The notes under the pieces were generated by a model. That model did no database searches and was not told the DNA's origin. It saw only the letters and a list, made by a program, of their open reading frames with translations. Both the position numbers and the translations under genes were made by a program. Below are positions 41,693 through 52,037 of a stretch of 64,000 nucleotides of DNA, in pieces. How positions within the stretch are numbered: position 1 is the stretch's first letter; each line of letters opens with the position of its first letter. Location of the stretch: assembly GCF_002443255.2 (NCBI RefSeq), contig NW_019211456.1:36959042-37023041 (forward strand), written 5' to 3'. This DNA is from Varroa destructor. Taxonomy: Eukaryota; Arthropoda; Arachnida; Mesostigmata; Varroidae.

Positions 41693-41763
41693 TTCACCTA
41701 AAAAACGTTTCCTATGCATCGCGTGTATCCTATGTAAGCGAAAATCTCTATACAGGTAGGCAG
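41693..41763 (+). CDS. Internal exon between strong splice signals
   Basis: The acceptor GGTCCTTACGTCATTTCAG precedes two bases and 23 codons, HLKNVSYASRVSYVSENLYT then GRQ, ending in phase 0 at GGCAG|GTATGT. Ser/Tyr-rich, beta-like. Phase joins both the exon at 40273 and the terminal exon at 41914. Confidence 0.4.
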
Positions 41764-41913
41764 GTATGTTCTTCTTTTTGCAGCCTATCTGTTCGTGTTA
41801 TATGAAATCCTTCACGCTGAACTAGTACTATTACAGAAATAATGATTACGATGAGTCGATTGTCATCCCCGAAGCGACACTACTTTGTAAGAACTAGCAT
41901 TCGGTCATTTCAG

Positions 41914-41961
41914 GTTTCACGAAACGCGAGCATACGACATAAGCATAGTAGACTTTACTGA
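41914..41961 (+). CDS. Terminal exon of the 40.3-42 kb model
   Basis: The acceptor CATTCGGTCATTTCAG is followed in phase 0 by VSRNASIRHKHSRLY and a stop. Short basic tail. The intron from 41764 would be 150 nt. Confidence 0.33.
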   Translation, partial: VSRNASIRHKHSRLY

Positions 41962-42571
41962 TCCTTACGTGACGCCACGTGTCGGAAGGAAGGTTTACAA
42001 ATAACAAGGTGAAGGTTATTTACAGGTGCTGAAACAGGTGACGCCGATCTTGATTCACTGATTCTTCAATTAAGTCGACTGAATTCGAATGAATCGACCA
42101 AATATCGACTGAAAACGTTCCATGGTACAGTCAAAGCATCTATAGTACCTGAAGGCGTCACATAACAGCCCCCGTCTCAAAAAGCATCTTTTGGCCTTCG
42201 GCCGATGGTAGGGCTATAGCTGTCGCCTGCGAGAAGTGGTTCGAAGGTGTTCGACTTCATGTCCTTCACAAAGCCAACAATTTGTACGTCATACACCTAA
42301 AAATGTTTCTACGCTTTTCGTCACCTTGCTAATATCTTTAAAAACCTTGCACCAAGCATGTCAACAGAATGGTAGAGCACATTATCCACTTAGGAAGTTG
42401 TTAATTAATAATAATTAACCCAGTGCCTAAGAGGACAGGCAGAGTAAAAACCACAAGGTGTTATTACTACTTATCCACAGCCCTTAACAACAACCGGAGC
42501 AAGTTTCTTGTATCATAATAGATGCACCGTCGCGCTCGTCCTCGGTCTGGGTCAGTCTTCTTCCACAATAG

Positions 42572-42672
42572 CAGGCTTTACTACATATTTAATTGGCTCA
42601 CTTCACCGTTACTACATCAACGACCACGCCGATCCATTGACATCTATATATCGACCTAATCCAGAATCGAAG
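42572..42672 (+). CDS. Internal exon
   Basis: The acceptor GTCTTCTTCCACAATAG precedes two bases and 33 codons, GFTTYLIGSLHRYYINDHAD, PLTSIYRPNPESK, ending in phase 0 at CGAAG|GTAACT. Aromatic and His/Asp-containing loop-like sequence. It could alternatively follow 40273-40428 (phase fits) and precede 44442. Confidence 0.33.
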
Positions 42673-43157
42673 GTAACTAATAGCTCGTTTAGGTCACAGC
42701 TTATGAAAGGGTAAGAAAGACAGACGGATAGAGCCTGCTGCTGGCATAGATAAAGGGGTCCAAGCAGGAGGCGCTCCGCAGCGCGATAACTACAGGGGTA
42801 GGACAGCATTGCTCTTGCTTACAAGGAGGGCACACTCTGAACAGGCCTATGCAGTAGCCCTATATCTAATGTGTTGAAAACGCTAGATTGCTTTTATATA
42901 TCACACCCACCTTATTAAATCAATTCTAGCCTGCTAACTACGCCACAGATAAGTCACCCTCATAGAGTAATGTAATGCCATTGACGGTAATCTCTAACGT
43001 AGTTCGGGCTATGTAGGTGTATATTTCATGTAGTGTATATTAGTGAGGGAGGTTGTATATGGGGTCCATGAACGACGAATAGATGGGGTTAGATGGGACA
43101 GTGACAAGTGTCATCTGTTCCGCGCAGCGTATGGATCGATAGGCCGGTTTGGTCGGC

Positions 43158-43264
43158 TTATACGCTGAAGGTGATGTTGGCCGCCTGTGGGGAAAGGCAA
43201 TCTTCCAATAGAGACGTACCAAAGAAGGGTGTAAATGGTAATAATATTAGAGGGACCAGATTGA
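43158..43264 (-). CDS. Terminal exon of a minus-strand gene with a 70-nt intron
   Basis: The acceptor TTCGACTTCCTTTAG precedes two bases and 34 codons, NLVPLILLPFTPFFGTSLLE, DCLSPQAANITFSV and a stop. A hydrophobic Pro-containing stretch is followed by a polar end with a possible N-glycosylation site (NIT). The intron before it is 70 nt with the donor CCT|GTGAGA. An overlapping frame of 91 residues reads straight through the intron and is the alternative. Confidence 0.38.
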
Positions 43265-43334
43265 CTAAAGGAAGTCGAATGCGATAGGGTTGAGATCCGA
43301 TAAGTGTGACCATTAAGGGTGGTTAATATCTCAC

Positions 43335-43363
43335 AGGTTAACTGAGTGCGAGCAGTAGCTGAG
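43335..43363 (-). CDS. Exon preceding 43158-43264
   Basis: After CTTTACTGCGGCAG the exon takes one base, adds SATARTQLT and leaves one base, matching the two-base start of the terminal exon. Signals good; exon short. Confidence 0.32.
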
Positions 43364-44441
43364 CTGCCGCAGTAAAGAATAGCCAATACCTAGCCTAAAT
43401 ATTTCACCTTGAAATTATGTTTCACTGAACTGCTCTGTTTAGTAGAGGAAAAACCTTTTTTGGGATTTTAGAAAAAGAGGCATACAACATTTTTTTTAGA
43501 AGAAAATGATTCAGATTGCTACGACCGTTTTCCGTTGGTGTGGCCAAACGTGAAACGCTCTAGTAGCGAAAAAAAAACATAATCGAACACATATTATTCA
43601 TTCCGCCATTTAAGCTATATACACATAGGGGAAGTAATATCATGAGCTTTTTGACTAATAGTCCAATAAATCGGTAGTATTTTGCAAATCACGGTCATGA
43701 CTGGTTGCCATTATCATGAGTTCGCAAGCTTATGCGACATCAAGCACCGTGAGGTCAGTGAGCTACATACTCCGGTAGGTTCGACTGCAGTCGACTGACC
43801 GATATACCCTTCCCGTTAACCCTCCAATGAGTCGAGCCAAATGAGTGGCTGTAAATCCGACGATGCCAAGATTTGGGCTGTACTCGAGTTTACCAAGTTT
43901 GAACTTGTGAGCAGGCGTTGTCGCACACAACGGCCAAATAATCTCTCCGGGTTAAACCGTCAACTTAATAAACAGCATCAACCGGTTCGAGGACCAATAG
44001 CATTCGCCTATAATATTTGAAAGTTGCGCGGGCAGCTACTATGGGTCGGATTTCTAAGTAAAAACATCTAGTACGCTGTGCTTAAACAGTTCGTAAGGAC
44101 TTACACTAAAATATTGAATTCATACCAAATTATAAAGACGAAGTCGTGCTTAGAATGGATATTTAGAAATTGTAGCATAATTTTGGCGCAATAATATGTC
44201 TCCTAGGCAGTTGTGTTACTTGGTTCACAGTCATTTTCACAATCGTGCGTACAGGCACAATTTCAGCTCAAGTTTGAGAAGAGAAAACAAGCCGTGTCGT
44301 GTACCTAGGTTACTTCACCTTTGTGAACAGTAAACCGTAAACACTTTCACAGTTTCACCGCTGTTAACGTAACCTACAAAAAAAATAACAATTCTTGTCT
44401 TCTGTTCTCGCTCGATTACCCTATTCTAACTTACTTGATAG

Positions 44442-44579
44442 AACAGAGAAAGCTTCATTAGAGTACACTATGACCGCGCATCCCGATTACGCTATGACGG
44501 ATCCGGGCTCAATCAAAATCACCAGATTCGAATCTCATCTCATCTCTTCTCGCTGATGGCGGCTGACGGTATAGTCTAG
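44442..44579 (+). CDS. Possible terminal exon
   Basis: After a T/C-rich tract and ...TACTTGATAG, 45 codons run in phase 0: NRESFIRVHYDRASRLRYDG, SGLNQNHQIRISSHLFSLMA, then ADGIV and a stop. Hydrophilic with a helical end. Phase fits 42572-42672. A perfect palindrome AGATTCGAATCT occurs inside (44523-44534). Confidence 0.28.
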   Translation, partial: NRESFIRVHYDRASRLRYDGSGLNQNHQIRISSHLFSLMAADGIV

Positions 44580-45293
44580 CAAATGATGGTTGTCCTGCTA
44601 GTGGTGGTTACGGAGGTTAATTGGACCAAATAGGAAACATCTTCCCTGGAGGTACCCTGAGAGTTACGGTAGGCCGTTCGTTTTGAACTAAGGCTTCGTC
44701 GATTGTAAATCTGTTGGCCCTCTTTCCGCGTCAACCTGAGGGCCCCACCTGCCGAATGTAAACACCGTCAATCTAACGAAGTACTCACACGAATTACCGG
44801 CGAAGACAAAGACCTAGATATGATCGACATAATGCGAGTCATTGGACGAACGATTACCGGCCGGCGTTTTTTCTTCCTAACGACGAAGATGTAGTGGAAT
44901 TCTACCCTATTTTGATAATGGAACGGGTAAATGAGTTGTAGCTGTACACGTCTAGTCCAGTCAGGTAGTAGTTTTATGAGATGTTAATTTGTTTTTGGCC
45001 GTTGGGATAGATGAGCGCACATTGACAGCGTTTCAGATTTATTAATTCGCGTGAACTATAGCGTGAGGCGTTCGCATAAGTACTTCACGGCTTTATTTTA
45101 TACCCCTATCGCGGAACTTGTGTTATCCGCGGTCAGTTGAGCACTTATGATCTGTTCTTCTAGTTAGTTAAGCTATAAAAAATCTAACGAACATTTATTA
45201 ATATTATTAAACGCAACCATTGCCTAATCACTAACGGTCGTTCACTGCAGTACGCCTTTCTGTAATTTCGTTCTATTTTTTGCCGTTGATCAG
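44580..45293. other. Spacer
   Basis: No supportable feature. Confidence 0.4.
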
Positions 45294-45504
45294 TTTTTCT
45301 ATAGTCTCTGCATGTAGGCACACTTTGCGAAGCACATCTACACCTGTGCTACCAGTTAACTCTCACCTATTTCTTATTGGCACTCTTCACAGTTTCAATG
45401 TTAATCTATGGCCAATTATTGGATTTTCTAGTGCTTCTTTCGGGGGCTGTTTCAAAAGCACATTGTTCTTCCTTGTCCAAGCACAGAATTTAGCTGTTGT
45501 ATAA
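45294..45504 (+). CDS. Terminal exon of about 69 codons
   Basis: The acceptor ATTTTTTGCCGTTGATCAG precedes one base and FSIVSACRHTLRSTSTPVLP, VNSHLFLIGTLHSFNVNLWP, IIGFSSASFGGCFKSTLFFL and a stop after NLAVV. Hydrophobic with Ser and Phe, possibly several membrane segments. T-rich DNA favours such residues, so composition is weak support; the acceptor is good. Confidence 0.28.
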
Positions 45505-46195
45505 GCTTCCACAATTTCGTCTAATTGTTTTGTACTTCTTAGCACCTTAATAACAGCTGTACGACTGACAAATATACAATAGTATCTGACATGCAGATCA
45601 CAAAATAATCGACGAATGCTAATTGCCTACAAATCAATAGAATCCTTTTTGTCCTTGTCAAAAATGCACCCCAATATGGGGGAATCATGTTGATCTACAC
45701 GATTTGCCGTTCTTATCGAATCTAGAGCTAACGGTGGACGGCTTCTGATTGCTTTGATATGTCTCTGGCAATATTACTTTTAACTAGCTTTATAACGGGG
45801 GCAGGCTAACCAAAATTTAATATGAAAATTAGCTTCGTCCACCACACCAGAAGAGGTAAATAATTCGAATTTTAGCGCCACTCCTGTAGACGAGAATTAT
45901 GGCACGAGACAAGACAATGAAGTTTAATCTTTCAGAGGATCGCCAGAGTGACTGCATACAACAACTGTTCCAAGTCGATGAAATCTTTTGACCTCTGTCG
46001 ATCTTCATTCTCCGTACACGAATTACTCCGAGCTAACACTTGACGCATCGCCCGGCACGGAAACAAGAATTAGACATTTTCAAAATGAACGCAAATCAGT
46101 ATGCAATTGTTTCTGTTATCATTCATTATAAACTATTGCTATTTTAGTATACCGCCATATCAACATACGATCTCCTTGTTTATGTCCTGCTTTAG

Positions 46196-46316
46196 TCACT
46201 GCGGCGGCGCTTCCATTGACGAGTCAAGGAATGACGATAAGCAACTATCAGTCAGCATTATTTACATTGGGACCAGCATTTTAATGTACTACAATGGCGT
46301 TGATATTAAGCAGTAG
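46196..46316 (+). CDS. Possible terminal exon
   Basis: The acceptor TTTATGTCCTGCTTTAG is strong. Two frames are open after it: HCGGASIDESRNDDKQLSVS then IIYIGTSILMYYNGVDIKQ, and TAAALPLTSQGMTISNYQSA then LFTLGPAF. The exon is plausible but the product is undecided. Confidence 0.25.
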
Positions 46317-47246
46317 CTATTTTCTCAGTAGTTGTGGCTGTCATGGATATGTTTATATTTATTCATGTGTGTTTGACCCCATCGGACCTTATGGTGGTGA
46401 CGGTAATGACTACAACAATGTTTGTATTGTTATATTATGCAGTCGGCTACTGACGTGCACGCCACCTTATAGGTGACGTCGTCGAAGTGAGTTTATATCG
46501 ATATAGGGATGAATACGCGCAGCGCTGCAGGAAGGCTTCGATACGATTCTGACAAGGCGCAATCCATGTCCCTCCATAGAGGGACTCCAAGATCACCTTG
46601 CTTCTTACTTGCAATATGTGTCTACACCTATGCTAAGCGAAGGAAGCTACTGTAAATAGTTAATTCTTGGAAAAAACGTCATATGCGTGTATGGATACTG
46701 GCAGTACGGTTTCCTTTGTTCAGTGTGTCTCATTTAATGCATGCCCTTCATAACAATATATTGCAATTGTGAGGTATAAAGATGTCAAAGTGTTAGCGCT
46801 CTAACTTATCCGCAGAAATACCGTTTAATATCTACCTTGAGACGATCGATCTGAATTTTTTTGGTACGTATACACAACAGGATTTAACGGAACCGTGTAC
46901 TGATAATCGTTCATCATAGTCGTATCGTATTGAAGACAACTCATATATTACTTAGGTGCCTATAAATCGCTCATACCTTGACGGTGATGCTCAATACCAT
47001 TGCTAACTACGTAGCTATGCAATCTACCCATGAGATCAGCAGCAGTATGACTGTGTGACAAGTGCTTAGCTAAACACGTACTCGATTACGAAGTTCTCTA
47101 TCAGCTCTGGCAGTCGATCACGCTGTTGGCAGGACTCCCTCGAGCGAACCTGTAACATTTACTCAAGCGTTCTCAAGATACCCATACCTGAACACGCGCA
47201 TCGGTTCACTATCAGACGCGCATTGTTAGCTGTGACGAAACAATCT

Positions 47247-47543
47247 TCATTGTCCTGGCTGTACTCTTTTTCTTTTTGCTCCGTGTTCGAAGCTGCCTTC
47301 TCGTTGTTGTTGTTCGAAAGTCATCCGTCGTTCCAATTTGTGGAACAAGTTGTCGATCTCCACTAGCCGAAGTGGCTTAGCTACGCCAAATAGAACGCTT
47401 GAGCATTCCCAGTTTCTTTTTTCATCTATACTTTTTTCTGCGTTCAACTTCATTCTGTCGAAAAGTGATCTGTTGAGGTGCCACTGCGATCCACGATAGG
47501 CTGTGAAGTGTTCGAAAGACGCTTCACAGTGACAGCACCAAGA
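47247..47543 (-). CDS. Hydrophilic helical protein segment, 98 codons
   Basis: The minus-strand frame is open from SWCCHCEASFEHFTAYRGSQ, through WHLNRSLFDRMKLNAEKSID, EKRNWECSSVLFGVAKPLRL and VEIDNLFHKLERRMTFEQQQ, to KRKRVQPGQ and a stop. A likely acceptor is CGAACACTTCACAG (exon start 47500), and an internal ATG with A at -3 starts 68 residues at 47453. Charged, helix-forming, with a basic end. The Cys/His pairs at the start do not fit a C2H2 finger. Divergent to the plus-strand model starting at 47618. Confidence 0.38.
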   Translation of the reverse strand, partial: SWCCHCEASFEHFTAYRGSQWHLNRSLFDRMKLNAEKSIDEKRNWECSSVLFGVAKPLRLVEIDNLFHKLERRMTFEQQQREGSFEHGAKRKRVQPGQ

Positions 47544-47553
47544 TCACCACCAC

Positions 47554-47573
47554 CAACAACAACAACAACAACA
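47554..47573 (+). repeat. (CAA)n microsatellite
   Basis: A short CAA run between the two divergent gene models. Confidence 0.85.
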
Positions 47574-47617
47574 AAAACACCAGCCGCAACAAAGAGCTTG
47601 AGATCTCTGTTTTGAAA

Positions 47618-47700
47618 ATGATGGATCATCCCCGTCGCGAAAGTCTCTGGTCGGCAGCCCGACCGGCTCCGTCAGGAAAAGCTAACCAGGGAGCAAAAAG
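47618..47700 (+). CDS. Exon 1 of a compact three-exon model
   Basis: Two adjacent ATGs (the second with A at -3 and G at +4) open MMDHPRRESLWSAARPAPSG then KANQGAK, leaving two bases at AAAAG|GTACAT. Read through, the frame stops 40 residues after the first ATG. Basic, Ala/Pro-rich N-terminus. Confidence 0.3.
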
Positions 47701-47753
47701 GTACATCGCCATTTGGTTTCGCACAACTCCAGCTAACTAGCGTCAGCTATCAG

Positions 47754-47862
47754 GGTCCCCTGTGAATGGGTCTCCGCTCCGATACATAACCCCCGGTCCA
47801 TTTCGCCGTCACCTAAGTACTGTGCTATATGTTGGGTATATACGTGTTTGTACGTGCTGTGT
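47754..47862 (+). CDS. Exon 2 of the compact model, Cys-rich
   Basis: The acceptor CTAGCGTCAGCTATCAG precedes one base and 36 codons, VPCEWVSAPIHNPRSISPSP, KYCAICWVYTCLYVLC, ending in phase 0 at TGTGT|GTAAGT. Intron 1 would be 53 nt, near the lower limit. Another frame (SPVNGSPLRYITPGPFRRHL) is open too. Confidence 0.3.
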
Positions 47863-47927
47863 GTAAGTGTTTTTTGCCGTTGTGCCGAAGCTACACAGTG
47901 CTTCTACTTGGCTTTCTGTGGCTGTAG

Positions 47928-47981
47928 GACATATCGTCCAAAGTTCGGCCTCTGCTCGATTTGTTTCATGGGAACGCATGA
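47928..47981 (+). CDS. Exon 3 of the compact model
   Basis: The acceptor GGCTTTCTGTGGCTGTAG is followed in phase 0 by DISSKVRPLLDLFHGNA and a stop. Intron 2 would be 65 nt. The whole model gives 81 residues. The minus strand is also open here (47809-48096). Confidence 0.28.
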   Translation, partial: DISSKVRPLLDLFHGNA

Positions 47982-48384
47982 CACTGTCCCATAATCCCCA
48001 CAATGAAAGTTGGGTGATGCCGCCCGAAGAGCGGCCCAATTTCCAATATCGACACGGGTTGTCCATCGAGTCGTGGCTAGTCATCCACCACTTCAAATGT
48101 AGTGTTTTTTCTCAACAGACTCGGCACGAGCCTCAAAGGCTAGCCCTAATTTGAGTATTAGTTCTTGTCACTGTTGATTGCCGGACGGGAATGATAGAAC
48201 GCTTATTTAATATGCGTAACCACACATTCACACACGCACACATATGCAAATAAACAGAAGTCATTGCGGTCGCGGCAAAACTCAAACAGATGAAGGGAAA
48301 AATCAATGGCTTCTTAAATGCCGCCCTCTCTAGTCAGTGCTGACAAATCGATGTATAGTCACATGATGAGTTTGCCATAGAGAT

Positions 48385-48753
48385 CTAGCCGGTGAGATGT
48401 ATGCGGCGGGACACCAGCACAATGCGGTTGCTGGTATATAAACGATATTTTCTTCCTATTATTGGTTTCAGATCCGGACAAAGCGAAAGATGGAACGCAG
48501 AGTCAAATTGCAAACAATTGAGGTACTGGGATAGACGATAAGCGACATCGACTTCTGCTGAGATACGCAGGAATGACGGCCGCTGCGTTTTTGTCGTCAG
48601 ACATGTATACATACTCAATTGGTTAACAATGACCTTTGCTGGGTCTGTCAATGTGTATCGATAGTTTAGAGACGAGGTTAGCGAAGACGGCCTGCTGATG
48701 AATCCACAGTTGGCGTCTTGTCCGCTTTCGTTTGTGTTATTGTCACAAGAAGA
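48385..48753 (-). CDS. 122-codon open frame, possible large exon
   Basis: Open from SSCDNNTNESGQDANCGFIS, through RPSSLTSSLNYRYTLTDPAK, to RISAEVDVAYRLSQYLNCLQ, and ending VLVSRRIHLTG. Balanced composition with several Cys and a possible N-glycosylation site (NNT). The plus strand offers an excellent acceptor (CTATTATTGGTTTCAG) at 48471 followed by IRTKRKMERRVKLQTIE and a donor GAG|GTACTG, so the strand is uncertain. Length alone is within chance. Confidence 0.3.
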   Translation of the reverse strand, partial: SSCDNNTNESGQDANCGFISRPSSLTSSLNYRYTLTDPAKVIVNQLSMYTCLTTKTQRPSFLRISAEVDVAYRLSQYLNCLQFDSAFHLSLCPDLKPIIGRKYRLYTSNRIVLVSRRIHLTG

Positions 48754-48899
48754 TCATAGGACTAAGTCGCAGTTATCAATAATGAATCATAACGATAATC
48801 TACTTCTAATAAAAGGAGGAGACGAGAAAAGTATTGCCTGTCCCGTGTCGCGACTGTGTTCACTGAGTTCAGATGACTCCAAAACCCGCTACTGACTGA

Positions 48900-49860
48900 C
48901 CTTCGATTGAGGGCCACACCCTGTGACGCGCAGGATTTCATACCCTCACACTTAGATTCATCAGATTGAAAGATATACGCAGCTTATATTTACGTCCCAG
49001 TAGCTACCTGTATGCATAGTATCGATTGTCGTTGTCGTTTCTTTAAGCAGCGGTCCTTAAGAATTGTGCTTGTGTTAAAGAGGAGAAGATCAAGGTCCTC
49101 GATGTCAGACCTTTTGAGACGATAGGGAAATACAATTCACCCACTGAACGACTGCGAGTTCGTGGAGGGTCTTAAGTAGTGGCTAGATATGAAATATGTA
49201 ACTAAATATTAGTACTTGGCCATTGATGAACCACAATTCATGCTATGATGGCAGCAAGCATTTCTCTTCCAGTTTTTTCGCGCTCTTTTCAACTGGCCGT
49301 CAACGACTTCAATGGGCCGTGCACTTGAGTATCAACCGTTGAGTACTACGCCAGTGATACGAACTAGCGCACCTTTCATCAGGTATTGCCTAACCATGTA
49401 TCTGTTGCGCGTGCTTGGACGAATCGGCTAGTTAATGTCTGCGTGAACCTTGGGAATTGATGGTGGCTCGAAGCTACTAAAGCGGGATATCCTTCGCTGT
49501 AAGAGTTTTCGTTCGAACAGGCGTGATTACATATGTGCCTGTATGTGTAGCTTAGGCCGTATCGATAATCTTGTGTGTCGACCTGAGGGACTGCATTGTA
49601 TACAACAATCGCATAGTTGCAGAAAGGTCCGGGACCCTGGTATCGCACGCCGAGAGGGATTAGGCGAGGTCCAGACATGTAGGCTGCGAATCATTGTGGA
49701 ATTATTACTTTTATTATGATGGCAGTCGGGCCAGTTGGATAAGATAGCTTGTGCGTGGAATTACTGGATAATTCATGGTACCGTAATGTGTGTGTCTATG
49801 AAAAGTGGACAATCAGCCGATAAAACGAGCTTTAGAGGGACGTACGACTAGCGTTTTTGC
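48900..49860. other. Spacer
   Basis: Both strands are open at 49379-49719 without splice signals. Nothing firm. Confidence 0.35.
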
Positions 49861-49869
49861 GAGTCTTAC

Positions 49870-49928
49870 CTGTTAGGGGAAAGCATCTACTTAGAGTATA
49901 TGAGACAAATACAATTTTCTTTATTTTA
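49870..49928 (-). CDS. Small internal exon with a strong donor
   Basis: After ACGCTGTCAATAACAG: one base, KIKKIVFVSYTLSRCFPLT, one base, then AACAG|GTAAGAC. It lies just beyond the stop of the next entry on the same strand, so the two belong to different transcripts or one is false. Confidence 0.25.
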
Positions 49929-49965
49929 CTGTTATTGACAGCGTTCTATACTAGGTGCATTTTGT

Positions 49966-50157
49966 TCATTGAAAATTTTTCTTCGAACGGTTTATTACTA
50001 GTTTATTACTAGAGACAATTGTCACTTTTAATATAGGTAACCAACGGTTCAAAGCATGATTGTGGCACGTGTCGCTTGGCGTCATTAAACCGTACGATGA
50101 AGCCGTATTTTCGGCATAGTTAGCGTCAACAGTACAATTTTTCCCCAAGGCAAAAAG
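49966..50157 (-). CDS. Terminal exon of 63 codons
   Basis: After GTCTAAATATTCAG the phase-0 frame reads LFALGKNCTVDANYAENTAS, SYGLMTPSDTCHNHALNRWL, PILKVTIVSSNKLVINRSKK and ends NFQ. Two Cys, a possible N-glycosylation site (NCT) and a hydrophobic strand suggest an extracellular protein, but no family was recognised. The acceptor is AT-rich and moderate. Confidence 0.33.
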   Translation of the reverse strand, partial: LFALGKNCTVDANYAENTASSYGLMTPSDTCHNHALNRWLPILKVTIVSSNKLVINRSKKNFQ

Positions 50158-50398
50158 CTGAATATTTAGACGCTAACGTTAAAAAATAGGTCATCTCAAT
50201 CAGTTGTTATCGCATGCGTCACCCCCTGCCCGATCTAATTTCGTGTGGTTTCATACTGACGCTCGATTTGTAAGCTTCCTTAGCGGTGACTAGTTTCAAA
50301 TTGTGGTCAGAGCTTGAGCTAATCCGGTATTGTCCGCATTTGTTGCCTACATTTCCTATACACCTATATATGAAATTCGTTGCAACTCCTCGCATTGA

Positions 50399-50686
50399 GT
50401 GGAGGTCTCGTGCAATGTGTTTCACACCTCTGCCGTTTGGCTTTTACCGCTACCCGACCACTCCGCACAAAACCAGTTGTCTACGAATGAAGTATCGTTT
50501 AGTCTTCTAGTCTACTTGAGGATTGTACAGCGGGCGATGCTGGCTGGCGCGCAATCAACGGCGGTCCAGAAAGCGACCGCGAAGGCCCTTGTCTCCCTCC
50601 ACTCAATCACGACGACTACTTCGTCGTCGTTGTCTTTCTCTTTCTTCTACAGACGAAAGTCGAACCGGGAACTGACCGGCCATTGA
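50399..50686 (+). CDS. Possible exon, 95 codons
   Basis: The second half, LLVYLRIVQRAMLAGAQSTA then VQKATAKALVSLHS, forms an Ala-rich helix, and the end is FYRRKSNRELTGH. No ATG start (begins at GTG) and no strong acceptor. Weak. Confidence 0.2.
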   Translation: MEVSCNVFHTSAVWLLPLPDHSAQNQLSTNEVSFSLLVYLRIVQRAMLAGAQSTAVQKATAKALVSLHSITTTTSSSLSFSFFYRRKSNRELTGH

Positions 50687-50745
50687 AGCGGATAACCACT
50701 GAGGCCAGTTAACATCCTCGCGTCACTGCTTCACCACGGGATGCC

Positions 50746-50930
50746 TCAGCAACCGGAATCTATACACAGTTTCGTAGCCATAGAACTTGCGGTTGTTCCG
50801 CCGCTATGACGACTGCCACTGCTATTGGTACTTTCGGCGGCTATGCTTCTAGCCAACTGGCTGACTAGAACAAGTTCTGCCGACCATGAATGATGCGCCC
50901 ATATGCATACGGAGGGAGATAGACATGCTG
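50746..50930 (-). CDS. Terminal exon of 60 codons
   Basis: The acceptor ATGCCGGATTTCTCTAG precedes two bases and ACLSPSVCIWAHHSWSAELV, LVSQLARSIAAESTNSSGSR, HSGGTTASSMATKLCIDSGC and a stop. Ser/Thr/Gly-rich, with a helix in the middle and Cys at both ends. Good acceptor and balanced composition. Family unknown. Confidence 0.38.
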
Positions 50931-51295
50931 CTAGAGAAATCCGGCATATAAAATGACGCCTTTCGTGAAGTATGAGTTTGATATAGATTTTCGCGCATAG
51001 GATGATTATGACGGTCTTTATGTTCGTGGCGGCTGGTGGGAAAGATGACAATTCATTGATGAATCCATGAAGTCATCTCTGCGCGATGACAGCGAACAGT
51101 CGTTGGGTCTGACGTGCAATGTTTGGGTTAAAGCTATCGAATTTGTTGACTGTGAATTAGATGAAAAGGAATTGCATTGAATATGCTAGGGGTAGCTTAT
51201 AGTTTACCGATAGGATGTACACTGTTAGCCAGAAACGGTCCCTTTGAAGACGTTCAGCAGCAATTAAAATATCGTGCAAATACTCAATAAGCAAA

Positions 51296-51487
51296 ATGTT
51301 AAAAGAAGAGCAAGATATACTTGTCACATCAAAGCCCCTCGCTATTGCTATAACTTTTGCAATGAATGGCTTGAATGACGACGGGGCGCTCCCTTACACA
51401 CAACGAGTGGAATATAGCCAAAACAGCAATCCAGTTGAAGTACTTAGCGTGATTATGCAGTACATGGGATTTTTTTTTAGCAAGTAA
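51296..51487 (+). CDS. Small intact ORF
   Basis: An ATG with A at -3 opens 63 residues: MLKEEQDILVTSKPLAIAIT, FAMNGLNDDGALPYTQRVEY, SQNSNPVEVLSVIMQYMGFF and FSK. Balanced composition with an N-terminal charged helix. The antisense frame (51329-51583) is hydrophobic and basic and less natural. No splice signals needed. Confidence 0.32.
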   Translation: MLKEEQDILVTSKPLAIAITFAMNGLNDDGALPYTQRVEYSQNSNPVEVLSVIMQYMGFFFSK

Positions 51488-52037
51488 AAATAATGAGAGA
51501 AATGGATAGAGGAGCAGAAATACCTTGCGACGCCATGGAGTACACGAGCTATCCATTCTAAGGCATGAAGCTAGCGAAAACAACAGAATTACTTGAGAAT
51601 ATGTTAAACTCTACGAGAATAGCATATTATAGTGTTTTGATACACGAGATTTGGCTGCAATACTATATATAGAGTGTTAAGCATTTTCTAAATGGTGTGG
51701 TTTTCTCTTTGTTAAGTTTGCGGTTCGGACTTTGTGTTTCTACAATGTTGTCCCAACGAAAGAATTAATAACATTTGAGGCCTCGATACGCGTACTTTCA
51801 ATGGCCTGCATGATCATTCCTCGGGAGCACATCTCATTGTCAATACCGATCTCATGTATCGCTTGTTTTCGTCGCCAAACGCGTCGTTAAGGTGTTTCCC
51901 GCTGTGCAACTTCTGCTTGCAGCTCGCTATATCGATAGATATATATATCGACCATCGAGAACTAGGCTAAAGGCTCAATCCTTAGCCGGCGCAGAACAAA
52001 TAGCTAAGCTTTGAAATCGGCACCAACAGCTTTTGCT

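Noticed and set aside
44433..44442. Minus-strand donor GTAAGT at the site of a plus-strand acceptor, with a short ORF MKLSLFYQ
   Set aside because: The exon would be eight codons with a stop just upstream; the plus-strand reading is better supported.
44521..44536. AGATTCGAATCT as a tRNA T-loop
   Set aside because: It is a perfect palindrome and fits a B-box on both strands, but no cloverleaf can be drawn on either side.
47809..48154. Two 95-residue ORFs on opposite strands considered as transposase remnants
   Set aside because: No DDE motif or other family signature could be found.
49379..49719. Overlapping 99- and 89-residue ORFs on opposite strands
   Set aside because: No Met start in good context and no usable acceptor; length within chance expectation.
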